From Bacteroidota bacterium (GTDB lineage Bacteria; Bacteroidota; Ignavibacteria; Kryptoniales; JAKASW01): a stretch of DNA of 64,000 bases. The position numbers and the translations under genes are program-made. Of this stretch, positions 54,388-64,000 are shown piece after piece (positions within the stretch are counted from its first letter, which is position 1; each line of letters starts with the position of its first letter). The notes below the pieces were generated by a model. It ran no database searches. It worked only from the letters and a program-made list of their open reading frames with translations, and was not told the origin of the DNA. The DNA is taken from NCBI GenBank assembly GCA_021811615.1, contig JAJZNW010000109.1, forward strand, positions 1 through 64,000, in the 5' to 3' direction.

Positions 54388-54446
54388 CGTGCATCAAACA
54401 AGACGCCCGACCAACTCTGTTCAAACAACAATTCTCTGGAGAAATG

Positions 54447-56294
54447 ATGAAGAGACTCCCTATACTGCTGCTGCCGCTCCTCAGTCTGTTCTTAGTTCAG
54501 TGCGCAAGCGAAAGTAAATTCGAATATTTCGTGACGGCGAAAAAAGACAAGCTGATGGATGGGAACAAGGTGCTGCGTTTTGTCTCCTACGACATTCCGA
54601 ACCTAACATACATCGAAGACTATGATGCATTCAGAGCGCAGAGCCCTTGGAGATTTCCAGATACATATGAAATCAGAGACGCGCTGAGGACGATCAGGAT
54701 GGACGGCGGAAAGGTAGCCCGCATCTACACCTTTTCGGTGAAGCAGGCCGGAATGTCCAGCCATATCCCCCGCGCCGTCGAAGCACCGGGCGAATTCAAC
54801 GAGAAGGCTTTCAGGACGTTCGATAAGGTCCTGCAGATTGCAAACCGGGAGGGTGTGAGGCTGATTGTTCCGCTTGTCGACAACTGGTGGTGGTGGGGAG
54901 GAGCGGGAGCGTACGCCGCATTTCGCGGGAAGGAACCGAAGGCTTTCTGGACCGATCCTCAGATCATACACGATTTCGAGAAGACGATCAGATTTGTCCT
55001 CAACAGGAAGAACACCTACACCGGAGTAAAGTACAAGGACGACAAGGCCATCCTCGGCTGGGAGACCGGAAACGAGCTTCAGGCCCCTCAATCCTGGCAG
55101 GATACGATCGCTGCCTATATCAGAAGCATCGACAAGAACCATCTCATCATAGAATGCACTAATCATAAGCGCCTTACCGAGAGGGAAGTCGCGGACACTA
55201 ACTTCGATGTGCTGACGACTCACTTCTATACCGATCTGAAGACTGCAGTCCATGATGTGAAGCTGGACAGAGAGATGACTGAAGGGAAAAAGCCGTACTA
55301 CGTCGGCGAGTTCGGCCTACGCAATCCCCGCAACACGAAGGCTTTTCTGGATACCGTCATAAACAACGGCATTTCGGGAATAATGATATGGAGTCTGAGG
55401 TTTCACTCCAGGGACGGAGGCTTCTATCAGCACGGTCTGGCTTATCACTTCCCGGGCTTTGCGAGCGATTCCGGCATCGACGGGAAGCAGGTGGTCGGGT
55501 GGATGAGAGCGGCGGCTTACAAGATCAATGGTGAACCCGAACCGCCGCTGCCGGTTCCGGACCCGCCTCATCTGCTGGACATCAACAACGTCTACGAAAT
55601 ATCATGGCAGGGTTCCGCCGGTGCATCCTCGTATGAAATCCAGCGAAGATCCGGCGATTCAAAAGACTGGAAGACTATCGCGGACAGCGTCAGCGATGCC
55701 GATGTCGTCTTCAGACCGCTGTACGAAGATACCACCGCCCAGCTCGGAAAGAGTTATTACTACAGGGTTGTCGCGCAGAACAGCTCGGGCAAATCGGATC
55801 CGTCGAATGCCGTCGGACCGGTCGATGTGAAATATAAGATGCTCGTAGACGAACTCGCGGATACGTCGCATATATATGAAATGTCCGACAGCCTGAAGTT
55901 TGCATCGCTCAGGACGGCAGTCCTGGCGAAGTACGACTACAGCAGGTTGGACGGCGCAAAGGGTGCATATGTCATTTATAAGGTACCCGAGAATATCGAT
56001 TCGATTGCGGTGGAGGCTTTCTTCACGAAGGGACAATGCGGCATGACCTTCTTTGCTTCCGATTCCCTGAACACCTTCACGCCTATCGCCGCGAAGCTTG
56101 AAACTTTCCCGCCGTATACCAATTTCTATCATTTATATACGCCGGCACTGTACACTTGTTCGGAGTTTCCGGCTGACAGCAAGTATCTCAAGATACAGTT
56201 CAATGGAGACTCGGAGCTCAGCAGAGTCGAAATAATCTACGACACGATACCCGTACCGGATCGTGACATTGTGACACTCTCACAGGAGAAGTGA
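54447..56294 (+). CDS. GH5-like (mannanase-type) surface or periplasmic lipoprotein
   Basis: The 615-residue protein starts MKRLPILLLPLLSLFLVQCA with a lipobox cysteine at 19, so it is lipid-anchored. The second of two adjacent ATGs has the better spacing from GGAG. A TIM barrel (about 25-365) carries LGWETGNELQ with the likely acid/base E210 and YYVGEFGLR with the likely nucleophile E288; LVDNWWWWGGAGAY is an aromatic-rich substrate loop. This layout suits GH5 endo-beta-mannanases. A fibronectin III-like domain (about 370-455) and a C-terminal sandwich follow. It would cut mannan chains at the envelope; the substrate is inferred from motifs and neighbours. Confidence 0.8.
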   Translation: MKRLPILLLPLLSLFLVQCASESKFEYFVTAKKDKLMDGNKVLRFVSYDIPNLTYIEDYDAFRAQSPWRFPDTYEIRDALRTIRMDGGKVARIYTFSVKQAGMSSHIPRAVEAPGEFNEKAFRTFDKVLQIANREGVRLIVPLVDNWWWWGGAGAYAAFRGKEPKAFWTDPQIIHDFEKTIRFVLNRKNTYTGVKYKDDKAILGWETGNELQAPQSWQDTIAAYIRSIDKNHLIIECTNHKRLTEREVADTNFDVLTTHFYTDLKTAVHDVKLDREMTEGKKPYYVGEFGLRNPRNTKAFLDTVINNGISGIMIWSLRFHSRDGGFYQHGLAYHFPGFASDSGIDGKQVVGWMRAAAYKINGEPEPPLPVPDPPHLLDINNVYEISWQGSAGASSYEIQRRSGDSKDWKTIADSVSDADVVFRPLYEDTTAQLGKSYYYRVVAQNSSGKSDPSNAVGPVDVKYKMLVDELADTSHIYEMSDSLKFASLRTAVLAKYDYSRLDGAKGAYVIYKVPENIDSIAVEAFFTKGQCGMTFFASDSLNTFTPIAAKLETFPPYTNFYHLYTPALYTCSEFPADSKYLKIQFNGDSELSRVEIIYDTIPVPDRDIVTLSQEK

Positions 56295-56343
56295 CAGAAG
56301 GCGTTTTCCCATAGCAGCGACATATTTTCAAAAATCTGAGGGC

Positions 56344-58380
56344 ATGAAAATGAAAGCCGTTATCTTTCTCTTCGCTCTAGCATCGGTCGTTCGGGCCCAG
56401 GTTCCCTCTTCGCGTTACCTGGAGATGCCCGCTTTGTTTTCGGACAACATGGTCCTCCAGCAGAAATCGAATGTTCCGGTCTGGGGGAAGGCCCTGCCGG
56501 GAGAGCAGGTAGCTGTTAAAGCCGGCTGGGGAGCGGCTGCAAGCACGACCGTAAACCCGGACAGCAGCTGGGAGGTGCATTTGAAAACCGTGAAGGCCGG
56601 CGGACCCTACGAGATGCGGGTTATGGTGGGCGATTCCACTGTCGTGTATAAGAATGTGATGCTCGGAGAAGTCTGGCTCTGCTCCGGTCAGTCGAACATG
56701 GAGATCCCGATGGAAGGATGGCCGCCACAGTACCCGATCAGGAACTCCGCGGAAGAAATCCGTAATGCGGACTATCCTGATATACGCCTGTTCCATGTTG
56801 CAAGGGATTTTTCAGCGAATCCTCAATTCAACTGCGTCGGTACGTGGAACGAGTGCAATCCCACGACAGTCGCATCCTTCAGCGCCGTCGGCTATTTTTT
56901 CGGACGGGAATTGTACGAGAAACTCCACGTCCCGATAGGTCTCATCATGTCGGTCTGGGGCGGGACGAAGATACAGCCCTGGATCAGCGCCGGATACCTT
57001 TCGGAGCTGCCTGATTATAAGACGATTGCTCAGCAGATCGAACATGGAGCCGGTCTTGTTGCCGCGCAGAAAGCGTGGATACATTCTCATCCCGTCATCA
57101 ATACCGCGACAAGAAATCCAGACAGCATGTATGTCGGGTTGAACTTCGGCGACGCCGCCTTATCCGGGAAGAATTACAACGACTCATCATGGAAAACCAT
57201 GAAACTGCCTGTGTACTGGCAGATGACATCGGCCGGAATGTTCAATGGAGCCGTCTGGTTCAGGAAGAACATACAGATCCCGAAAAGCTGGGTCGGGTCG
57301 ACTCTGGTTCTTCATCTGGGACCGATCGACGACATGGATGAGACATGGGTAAACGGTACGAAGGTCGGTGGGTATCTGACGACCGGCTATTACGCCTACC
57401 CTCGTGTCTACGATGTGCCGGCTGACATAGTAACCGATACTTCTTTAACGATAGCGGTCCGCGTTCTGGACATCGGCGGCTTCGGAGGGATCTGGGGCGA
57501 CGGCGTGAAGATGGAAATTAACCCGAAGTCCGATTCGTCTCAGACTATTCCATTGTCCGGTGAATGGAAATATATGCCCGTCGCGGAGTTCACCAACTCG
57601 AAGTTCTACGTGTACGGACCGGACGGAGAGTTCTATGACCGGCCGAGACTTCCATTCAGGTTCGACTACGACTCGCCGACCGTGCTGTTTAACGGAATGA
57701 TTGCCCCCATCATACCTTACCATATCAGGGGCGTCATTTGGTACCAGGGCGAGTCCAACTCCGGCACTCCGGGCGATTACAATAACTACAAATACCTTTT
57801 CCCTTTGTTGATAAAGAACTGGCGCGCCGATTGGAAGGAAGGAGACTTCCCGTTCTACTGGGTACAGATCGCACCGTTCAACTACGGTCCGTCGGGCAAA
57901 TCCTACATTGTGCGCGACGCTCAGCGCCGGACGCTTTCAGTTCCCAATACGGGCATGGCGGTCACGCTCGATATAGGCACCGTGGATAATATTCATCCGC
58001 CTGATAAGCAGGATGTCGGACATCGTCTTGCACTCTGGGCGCTGGACAAAACCTACGGTAAGCGGCTTGTCTATTCCGGTCCGCTTTATAGATCGATGAG
58101 AGTGGAAGGCGACAAAGCCATCATCTCTTTCCGGGATGTGGACGGCGGGTTGGTATATAAACCTCTTGACGGGAAATCGAACTTCATCATTGCAGGAAAA
58201 GACAGCAGCTTCGTCGACGCAGATGTTAAAATCGTAGGAAGGACTTTAGTCGTTTACAGTCCTGAGGTGAAGCATCCCGTTGCAGTTAGATACGCATGGG
58301 GAAATACCGATGAAGCGACGCTGTTCAACAAGGCGGGACTTCCCGCTTCGACATTCAGAACCGATGATTGGCCGCGGTGA
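56344..58380 (+). CDS. sialate O-acetylesterase-type carbohydrate esterase
   Basis: The 678-residue secreted protein (signal peptide to about residue 20) matches the SASA family of SGNH esterases. LFSDNMVLQQKSNVPVWG opens the family's N-terminal sandwich; WLCSGQSNMEI has the nucleophile S117, VIWYQGESNSG the oxyanion block, and VDNIHPPDK the catalytic aspartate/histidine (D548, H551). An inserted jelly-roll domain lies between (about 255-400). Close relatives remove acetyl groups from sialic acid, xylan or mannan; acetylated mannan suits this locus. An ATG two codons downstream (56350) has better spacing from GAGGG. Confidence 0.88.
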   Translation: MKMKAVIFLFALASVVRAQVPSSRYLEMPALFSDNMVLQQKSNVPVWGKALPGEQVAVKAGWGAAASTTVNPDSSWEVHLKTVKAGGPYEMRVMVGDSTVVYKNVMLGEVWLCSGQSNMEIPMEGWPPQYPIRNSAEEIRNADYPDIRLFHVARDFSANPQFNCVGTWNECNPTTVASFSAVGYFFGRELYEKLHVPIGLIMSVWGGTKIQPWISAGYLSELPDYKTIAQQIEHGAGLVAAQKAWIHSHPVINTATRNPDSMYVGLNFGDAALSGKNYNDSSWKTMKLPVYWQMTSAGMFNGAVWFRKNIQIPKSWVGSTLVLHLGPIDDMDETWVNGTKVGGYLTTGYYAYPRVYDVPADIVTDTSLTIAVRVLDIGGFGGIWGDGVKMEINPKSDSSQTIPLSGEWKYMPVAEFTNSKFYVYGPDGEFYDRPRLPFRFDYDSPTVLFNGMIAPIIPYHIRGVIWYQGESNSGTPGDYNNYKYLFPLLIKNWRADWKEGDFPFYWVQIAPFNYGPSGKSYIVRDAQRRTLSVPNTGMAVTLDIGTVDNIHPPDKQDVGHRLALWALDKTYGKRLVYSGPLYRSMRVEGDKAIISFRDVDGGLVYKPLDGKSNFIIAGKDSSFVDADVKIVGRTLVVYSPEVKHPVAVRYAWGNTDEATLFNKAGLPASTFRTDDWPR

Positions 58381-58411
58381 GTTTTCTCACCGGCACCCGA
58401 ATTCTGTCACA

Positions 58412-58463
58412 GCCCGCCGGATCGAAGGTGTAAGAGAACCGGCGGGCCGACTTTCCCGGCCCG
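58412..58463 (+). other. two overlapping, mutually exclusive hairpins
   Basis: GCCCGCCGG (58412-58420) pairs perfectly with CCGGCGGGC (58439-58447). CGGGCC (58443-58448), which overlaps that right arm, can instead pair with GGCCCG (58458-58463). The two folds exclude each other. They lie in the 172-base gap before the DUF4965 gene; an attenuator-like switch is possible. Confidence 0.45.
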
Positions 58464-58552
58464 TGACTTATATTGTCTTCCGATGAACATCCGCATCGGT
58501 CTTTCAGGCGCCATCGATTCAGACGGCAGAAAAACACATCCGGAAGGTGACA

Positions 58553-60598
58553 ATGCGACCATTAGTTAGATTCAGCATACTCTCTATTATTACTTTCTTC
58601 TCTTTCACTCTCTTCGCACAAAGCACAATTACCCGACCTCCGGCAGTTCCACTTATGGTGACCGACCCATACTTCAGCGTCTGGTCGTTTGTGAACAATC
58701 CTGCCGACGATTACACGCGGCACTGGACGGGGAACACGATGGGGATCTGTCTGATGATGAAGATAGATGGAAAATCCTACCGCGTCGTCGGAAGCAACGA
58801 GCAGTCTCTGCCCGTTCTCCATTTGAGCCAAACGATTGTCGATCCAACTCAGACGACCTACGTCTTCGACCAGGCAGGAATTGAGCTTCAACTTATCTTC
58901 ACGACGCCGCTGTTGCCGGATTCCCTCGACCTCATATCGGAGGACGCCTCATACATAACCTGGCGGGTCCATTCAATAGACGGCCAGAAGCATGATGTCT
59001 CCTTCTATTTCGACGGTGACGCCGAGTTCTGCCTCGATAATCCGAACGAGAAAGTGGTCTGGGGACGGCTGAAGCTTCCCGGGATAGATGTAATGCAGAT
59101 GGGCTCCCAAAGACAGGATGTTCTCGGCAGCCGTGGCGACAGGGTTCAGATAAACTGGGGCTACGTTTATTTTTGTTCGCCGAAGGATCAGAATGCCGAG
59201 AGCGTGATCGCGCCGGCTAATTCAGCCCGCGAGGCGTTCATGAGAAACAGCACTCTGCCATCGTCAGATGATTTCGATATGCCCGTCCAGGGAAATGACG
59301 GCTGGCCGGTGGCAGCTTACGTTTTCAACCTCGGCGAGGTCGGACCGCAGGTCAGCCAAAGGTTCGTCATGGTAGCTTACAACGAAATTTACTCGATAGA
59401 CTTTTTCCGGAGAGAGCTTCCCGCGTACTGGAAGCGAAACGGTAAGACGATCGATGAGATGATAACCGAGCGAGTGGACGAGCACGGGAAGCTGATGGAC
59501 GAATGCAGGAGCTTCGACAGCAGGCTGGTTGCAGCTCTGGCGGAAAAAGGAGGGAAGAACTATGCATCCATCTGTGCACTCGCCTACCGCCAGGTGTTTG
59601 GAGCAACGAAGCTCGCAGCTGACGCCGACGGGACACCGATGCTCTTCACTAAGGAGAACTCGAGCAACGGATGCATTAGCACCGTGGATGTGATCTACCC
59701 GACCGCACCTTTCTTCATGTACCTGAACAGCGCGCTGCTCAAAGCTATGCTGACCCCGGTGTTCAAGTACGCGGAAATGCCGAGATGGAAGTTCCCGTTC
59801 GCGCCGCACGATCTCGGGACTTATCCTGACGCCAACGGCCAGGTCTACGGCGGCGGAGAGAAGAGCGCTGTCGACCAGATGCCCGTTGAAGAATCGGGGA
59901 ACATGATCATACTGACTTATGCCCTTTGCAGGGAGGATCACAACGCGAACTATGCCGAGAAGTACTGGCCCTGCCTGCAAAAGTGGGCGGATTATCTGAA
60001 AAAGGAGGGACTCGATCCGGCTAACCAGCTCTGCACCGACGACTTTACCGGCCACCTGGCACATAACGCGAACCTGTCGGTGAAAGCTATCGTCGCGCTC
60101 GGGTGCTTCTCAAAGATCTGCGACATGGCGGGCAAACCGGAAGAGGCGAAAGAGTTCGGAACGCTCGCGAAAGGGTACGCAAAAAAATGGGCAGCGATGG
60201 ATATCGACGGCGACCATTACAAGCTGGCGTTCGACAAGCCGGGCACATGGAGCCAGAAGTACAATATGGTCTGGGACAAAATATTCGGACTGGGATTGTT
60301 TTCCCCCGACGTCTACAATAGGGAACTCGCCTTCTACAAGACGAAAATGAACAAGTACGGTCTGCCGCTCGACTCGCGCGCCGCGTTCACTAAACCCGAG
60401 TGGATGACGTGGGTGGCGACGATGTATCCGGGCCGGGAAGACTTCGAATTGTATATGCACAAAATTGCGGAATACCTGAACGATACTCCCGACAGGGTCC
60501 CGTTCAGCGACTTGTTCGATACGAAGACCGCGAGGCAGGTCATGTTCCAGGCAAGAAGTGTCGTGGGCGGAATGTATATAAAGATGCTCAGCAAATAG
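58553..60598 (+). CDS. DUF5127/DUF4965 (glutaminase A-like) secreted protein
   Basis: The 681-residue protein starts at the ATG at 58553, soon after GGAAGG, with a signal peptide to about residue 24. ITRPPAVPLMVTDPYFSVWS and TRHWTGNTMGICLMM are openings of the DUF5127 sandwich; the C-terminal half is an (alpha/alpha)6 barrel with FPFAPHDLGTYPDANGQ, EESGNMIILTYA, LCTDDFTGHLAHNANLS and QKYNMVWDKIFGL, as in DUF4965/DUF1793. Fungal relatives are called glutaminase A, but bacterial ones turn up in polysaccharide loci and are suspected glycosidases. The true reaction is unknown. It ends 12 bases before the GH36-like gene. Confidence 0.87.
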   Translation: MRPLVRFSILSIITFFSFTLFAQSTITRPPAVPLMVTDPYFSVWSFVNNPADDYTRHWTGNTMGICLMMKIDGKSYRVVGSNEQSLPVLHLSQTIVDPTQTTYVFDQAGIELQLIFTTPLLPDSLDLISEDASYITWRVHSIDGQKHDVSFYFDGDAEFCLDNPNEKVVWGRLKLPGIDVMQMGSQRQDVLGSRGDRVQINWGYVYFCSPKDQNAESVIAPANSAREAFMRNSTLPSSDDFDMPVQGNDGWPVAAYVFNLGEVGPQVSQRFVMVAYNEIYSIDFFRRELPAYWKRNGKTIDEMITERVDEHGKLMDECRSFDSRLVAALAEKGGKNYASICALAYRQVFGATKLAADADGTPMLFTKENSSNGCISTVDVIYPTAPFFMYLNSALLKAMLTPVFKYAEMPRWKFPFAPHDLGTYPDANGQVYGGGEKSAVDQMPVEESGNMIILTYALCREDHNANYAEKYWPCLQKWADYLKKEGLDPANQLCTDDFTGHLAHNANLSVKAIVALGCFSKICDMAGKPEEAKEFGTLAKGYAKKWAAMDIDGDHYKLAFDKPGTWSQKYNMVWDKIFGLGLFSPDVYNRELAFYKTKMNKYGLPLDSRAAFTKPEWMTWVATMYPGREDFELYMHKIAEYLNDTPDRVPFSDLFDTKTARQVMFQARSVVGGMYIKMLSK

Positions 60599-60610
60599 GA
60601 GGGATTTTCT

Positions 60611-62827
60611 ATGTCGCGCAGGTTGGTCGTTGTACTGACTTTCTTATTTCTTTTCGCTTCAAAAGGATTTGCTCAGAATACCTCTTCAGAGAACTCATGC
60701 ACAGTCAAAGCGGAGAACGGAAGCGTCAGTATTTACTATGGGGGAAAGGCGAGACTGACCGGCGGATTGCCGGTCCTCCAGTCGGGTAATTCATCGACAA
60801 GCGGCGTCTCTCAGTCGAACGACGATATAAGATTTGAGACATCGTCAAAGCCGATAGATATCAGCATCGTGCCGGGGAAGAGCGGAGATGTCGTCTCGAT
60901 TTTCCTTTCTCCAAACGGTAACGAGTCCGACAGCGGGAGCAATTTCATGGGACTGTTCTTCAGGGAAATACCCGGATTTGATGAAGGAGTCTCTCTCTGG
61001 AGATACGGCCCGTATTACTGCTGGTCGACGCCTGTAAAGATCGACAGCCTCGGTCAGCTTGAGAAGTGGGATGTGCAATTCTTTTACTGGAGGTATTCCG
61101 ACGGCATCTACGGCGCCGCTATGCCGCTTTCCGGCCGAGGTTACAGGACGACTCTCGGTCAAAAGGATGGAAGGTTCGGCTGTGAATCGGTGAGCTACTA
61201 CGACGGCATGAAAGAGGAGAACATACCGCAAATGGCGATCGGTTTCGGGAGGAACCCCTACAAACTCTTCACGGATATTTATGAGGATGGACTTAGGTCG
61301 ATAGGCAAGAGTCAGGACCTCATCGCAAACAAGACTTACCCGAGAATATTCGACGGCATAGGTTGGTGTTCTTGGAACGCATCGGTTTACGGTACCAAAC
61401 TCAACGAGCACCTCCTTCTCGGTGCTGCGAAGAGTTTCGAAGACGGCGGTTTCCCGGTGAAGTGGTTCCTCGTCGATGACGGATGGTTCAATAACACGAA
61501 AGGCGAGTTGAATTCATTCGTCCCTGACACTTCGAAATTTCCGAAAGGGTTCAAGCCGGTAATCGAAAGACTGAAAAGCGAGTATCATATCGATTATGTC
61601 GGGGTCTGGCATACTCTCGACGGGTATTGGAACGGTATAAATCCCGACTCCCCCCTCGGGAGAGAATTCAAAGACTATTTGTTCGCCTGGCCGCGTGAGG
61701 CGAAGTCGGCCGCGGACAAACATTACTTTATCTCTCCGGACTCGAAAGGGATCACGAAGTTCTACGACGATTTTCACAAATACCTCGCCGGCCAGGGATT
61801 CTCGTTTGTGAAAGTGGACAACCAACTTGTCACCCAGACCATGGCTCCCGGCAACTTCCCGATATTCAAAGGAGCGGAGGAGATCCACGACGCGCTAAAC
61901 GCTTCGGTGGCAAAGTATTTTCACGATACGATGATCAACTGCATGGACATGACTCCCGACGCCTATCTCAATTTCGGCTCGACCGCGGTCGCCCGTGCCG
62001 AGGACGACTATTGGCCGGAGTACGATACCGTACACGCGAGAAACTACTGGTTCCAGCGCGCGGGCCAGCACATTCTGCAGGAAGTCTACAACTCCATCTA
62101 TTTCTCGCAGATGGTCTATCCGGACTACGATATGTTCGAGTCCGTAAATCCCGCCGCACCGATTTACGCCATCGCGCATGCGATCAACGACGGCCCGACA
62201 TATATCACCGATAAGGTCGGCGAACACAACTTCTCCGTCCTCCGCCCGCTCGTCTATAGCGACGGCACACTCCTTCGCCCGGATAAAGCCCTCCTCCCGA
62301 CCGAAGATTGTCTCTTCAATGTCGATGCTCCGAAACCGTTCAAGGCGTTTTCGATGGATGGGAAGATCGGGCTCATTGGAGTATGGAACTGCGTCGACTC
62401 GAACGACCTCTCGGGCAGCCTGAAGCCTTCGGATGTCAATGGGATAGAGGGCGACAGATTCGCGGTGTATGAATACTTCGGCAAATCACTTGTTATCGCG
62501 GACAAAAACCAGTCGATCCCGTTCTCGCTCCCGGGATACGGCTACAAACTTTACTATGTCGTTCCGCTTGAAGATGGAAACGCAGTCATTGGCCTGGTTG
62601 GTAAATACAATGCTCCGGCCGCGGTTATCGGTTCGAGAATCACCACGCATGAGATTCGAGCCGTCCTCCATGAAGGAGGAAGATTTGCAGCGGTCGTGGC
62701 TACCATGCCCGAGAGTGTGGAGGTTGACGGGAAGGAATCGGCATTCACCTACGACAATCATCTCCTTACCGTGAATATCCCGGTTTCGTTGAAATCGGGC
62801 CGTGTAAGTGTCGAGATTAAGTTGTAG
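60611..62827 (+). CDS. GH36-like enzyme (raffinose synthase/Sip1 branch), probable alpha-galactosidase
   Basis: The 738-residue protein has a signal peptide (to about residue 24), an N-terminal sandwich and a TIM barrel. GIGWCSWNAS, WFLVDDGWF and YVGVWHTLDGYW are motifs of the raffinose synthase/seed imbibition branch of clan GH-D. The nucleophile is likely D403 in FVKVDNQ, and the acid/base D465 or D466 in ARAEDDYWPE. DVDAPKPFKAFS-type C-terminal sandwich follows. Secreted bacterial members are probably alpha-galactosidases; here it would trim galactose from mannan. The gene is tightly linked to the DUF4965 gene. Confidence 0.83.
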   Translation: MSRRLVVVLTFLFLFASKGFAQNTSSENSCTVKAENGSVSIYYGGKARLTGGLPVLQSGNSSTSGVSQSNDDIRFETSSKPIDISIVPGKSGDVVSIFLSPNGNESDSGSNFMGLFFREIPGFDEGVSLWRYGPYYCWSTPVKIDSLGQLEKWDVQFFYWRYSDGIYGAAMPLSGRGYRTTLGQKDGRFGCESVSYYDGMKEENIPQMAIGFGRNPYKLFTDIYEDGLRSIGKSQDLIANKTYPRIFDGIGWCSWNASVYGTKLNEHLLLGAAKSFEDGGFPVKWFLVDDGWFNNTKGELNSFVPDTSKFPKGFKPVIERLKSEYHIDYVGVWHTLDGYWNGINPDSPLGREFKDYLFAWPREAKSAADKHYFISPDSKGITKFYDDFHKYLAGQGFSFVKVDNQLVTQTMAPGNFPIFKGAEEIHDALNASVAKYFHDTMINCMDMTPDAYLNFGSTAVARAEDDYWPEYDTVHARNYWFQRAGQHILQEVYNSIYFSQMVYPDYDMFESVNPAAPIYAIAHAINDGPTYITDKVGEHNFSVLRPLVYSDGTLLRPDKALLPTEDCLFNVDAPKPFKAFSMDGKIGLIGVWNCVDSNDLSGSLKPSDVNGIEGDRFAVYEYFGKSLVIADKNQSIPFSLPGYGYKLYYVVPLEDGNAVIGLVGKYNAPAAVIGSRITTHEIRAVLHEGGRFAAVVATMPESVEVDGKESAFTYDNHLLTVNIPVSLKSGRVSVEIKL

Positions 62828-62985
62828 CTTCTGATATTGCAGCAGAAGTCTTTGTATAGACCTGGTCAGGGAACATCGGGCAGATATCTATGCCGTTCGC
62901 CTAGAGAACTGAAGGCGGATGGCTCCACCATATTCCGGTCTCGTCCCGAAGTTCACAATTCACATTCCATATTCGCGAGGATAAT

Positions 62986-63978
62986 ATGAGCTCAGTCAGA
63001 ATCGTAAATGAAAAAGGAATACCCAACATTCCATGGGAGGAAAAACCTTCCGGTTACAATAAGCCGGTATGGCGTTATTCGGAGAATCCGGTCATACCAC
63101 GGGATCTCCTTCCGACTTCCAACAGCATATTCAACAGCGCGGTGGTTGCGCGGGACGGTCAATTCGCAGGAGTGTTCCGGTGCGACAATTGGGCAAGACA
63201 GATGAGATTGCATCGGGGCTTCAGCAACGACGGCCTTAAATGGAACATCGATCCGGACCCGCTGAGGTTCGAATGTGAAGACGAGGAGATCGGCAATTTC
63301 GTCTACGGTTATGACCCGCGTGTCGTGTGGATTGAGGACAGGTACTACGTTACGTGGTGCAACTACTACCACGGGCCTACGATCGGAATCGGGTGGACGA
63401 AAGATTTTCAGACATTTCATCAGTTTGAAAATGCTCTACTTCCTTATAACCGGAACGGGGTTCTCTTTCCGAGAAAGATTAACGGCAATTATGTTCTCCT
63501 GTCGAGGCCGTCCGACAGGGGCCACACTCCTTTCGGCGACATATTCCTGAGCGAAAGCCCCGACATGACTTACTGGGGAAAACACAGGTTTGTAATGGGA
63601 ACGGTCGGAGATTCGTGGCAGTACACCAAGATCGGAAGCGGGCCGATACCGATCGAGACTTCCGAAGGGTGGCTTCTTATTTATCATGGTGTCCTTCAGT
63701 CATGCAATGGATTCGTCTACAGCATGGGAGCGGTCCTCCTTGATCTCGACAAACCCTGGAAGGTAGTGGCACGGGCTCAGCCGTACCTTCTTTCCCCGCA
63801 GACGCAGTACGAATGTGTCGGCGATGTTCCGAACGTCGTGTTCCCGTGTGCCATGTTGTGCGACGCGCCTACAGGGAGACTTGCCATCTATTACGGTGCG
63901 GCCGACACGGTGACTGGCCTTGCGTTCGCCAGGGTCGACGAACTGGCGGATTTCATAAAGAGTCATCAGCAAAGATGA
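62986..63978 (+). CDS. GH130 beta-mannoside phosphorylase-type protein
   Basis: The 330-residue protein has no signal peptide and is a single five-bladed propeller. [32 protein letters not shown] with the general-acid aspartate D110, [21 protein letters not shown], and [12 protein letters not shown] are GH130 blocks. Family members phosphorolyse Man-beta-1,4-Glc or mannooligosaccharides to mannose-1-phosphate, or hydrolyse mannosides; subfamily is not settled here, though length and basic residues favour phosphorylase. With the cytoplasmic epimerase at 52885 it would complete mannobiose use. It ends just before the window edge. Confidence 0.9.
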   Translation: MSSVRIVNEKGIPNIPWEEKPSGYNKPVWRYSENPVIPRDLLPTSNSIFNSAVVARDGQFAGVFRCDNWARQMRLHRGFSNDGLKWNIDPDPLRFECEDEEIGNFVYGYDPRVVWIEDRYYVTWCNYYHGPTIGIGWTKDFQTFHQFENALLPYNRNGVLFPRKINGNYVLLSRPSDRGHTPFGDIFLSESPDMTYWGKHRFVMGTVGDSWQYTKIGSGPIPIETSEGWLLIYHGVLQSCNGFVYSMGAVLLDLDKPWKVVARAQPYLLSPQTQYECVGDVPNVVFPCAMLCDAPTGRLAIYYGAADTVTGLAFARVDELADFIKSHQQR

Positions 63979-64000
63979 ATCGGGCGTTGTAACGCCGGAA

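Overview
The window suggests a Gram-negative bacterium of the Bacteroidota/Chlorobiota supergroup, most like the Ignavibacteria/Kryptonia side. Two secreted proteins end in type IX secretion (T9SS) type A tails. There are two large TonB-dependent receptors with N-terminal carboxypeptidase-regulatory-like domains, a KdsB/LolA envelope set, and no SusD-type protein. Several intergenic sites match a canonical sigma-70 promoter (one is a perfect TTGACA/17/TATAAT) rather than the Bacteroides TTTG type. The lineage is inferred from protein families only.

Positions 1-5.3 kb (all minus) look like a phosphate region: an edge-cut Ppx/GppA phosphatase, two PstS phosphate-binding proteins and a phosphate-porin-like beta-barrel. 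Pho-box-like 11-bp-spaced repeats lie before pstS1 and the porin. A small cysteine-rich protein of unknown family lies here, and a paralogue sits at 7.2 kb; both have related CTGTTAA-type repeats 22 bp apart upstream.

Positions 5.4-25.6 kb (all minus) are mostly housekeeping: an M20 dipeptidase, a 42-bp tandem repeat, a radical SAM protein, a DUF4915/TIGR03032-like protein coupled to cysD-cysNC (PAPS synthesis), an LPG-synthase-type membrane protein, lolA, ftsK, comB, gcvT, transaldolase, pyrG, kdsB, gatC, plsC and an M48 protease.

Positions 25.6-64 kb (all plus) form a large polysaccharide-utilisation region. A module occurs twice in tandem (26.6-34.2 and 35.3-42.5 kb): TonB receptor, T9SS-sorted beta-helix protein, then a secreted protein joining a regulatory-like domain, a CBM48-like domain and a thioredoxin fold without its CxxC. 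Remnants between the copies point to duplication and decay. A clan GH-A glycosidase, a GH9 enzyme, a TolB-like protein, an SDR, two AGE/cellobiose 2-epimerase-like proteins (one with an export signal), a GH5-like lipoprotein, a sialate O-acetylesterase-type esterase, a DUF4965 protein, a GH36-like enzyme and a GH130 phosphorylase follow. The best fit is breakdown of acetylated, galactosylated (gluco)mannan: outer enzymes deacetylate, debranch and cut; receptors import; 2-epimerase and GH130 convert mannobiose-type disaccharides to mannose-1-phosphate. The substrate is inferred.

No rRNA, tRNA, CRISPR array, insertion sequence or origin was recognised.
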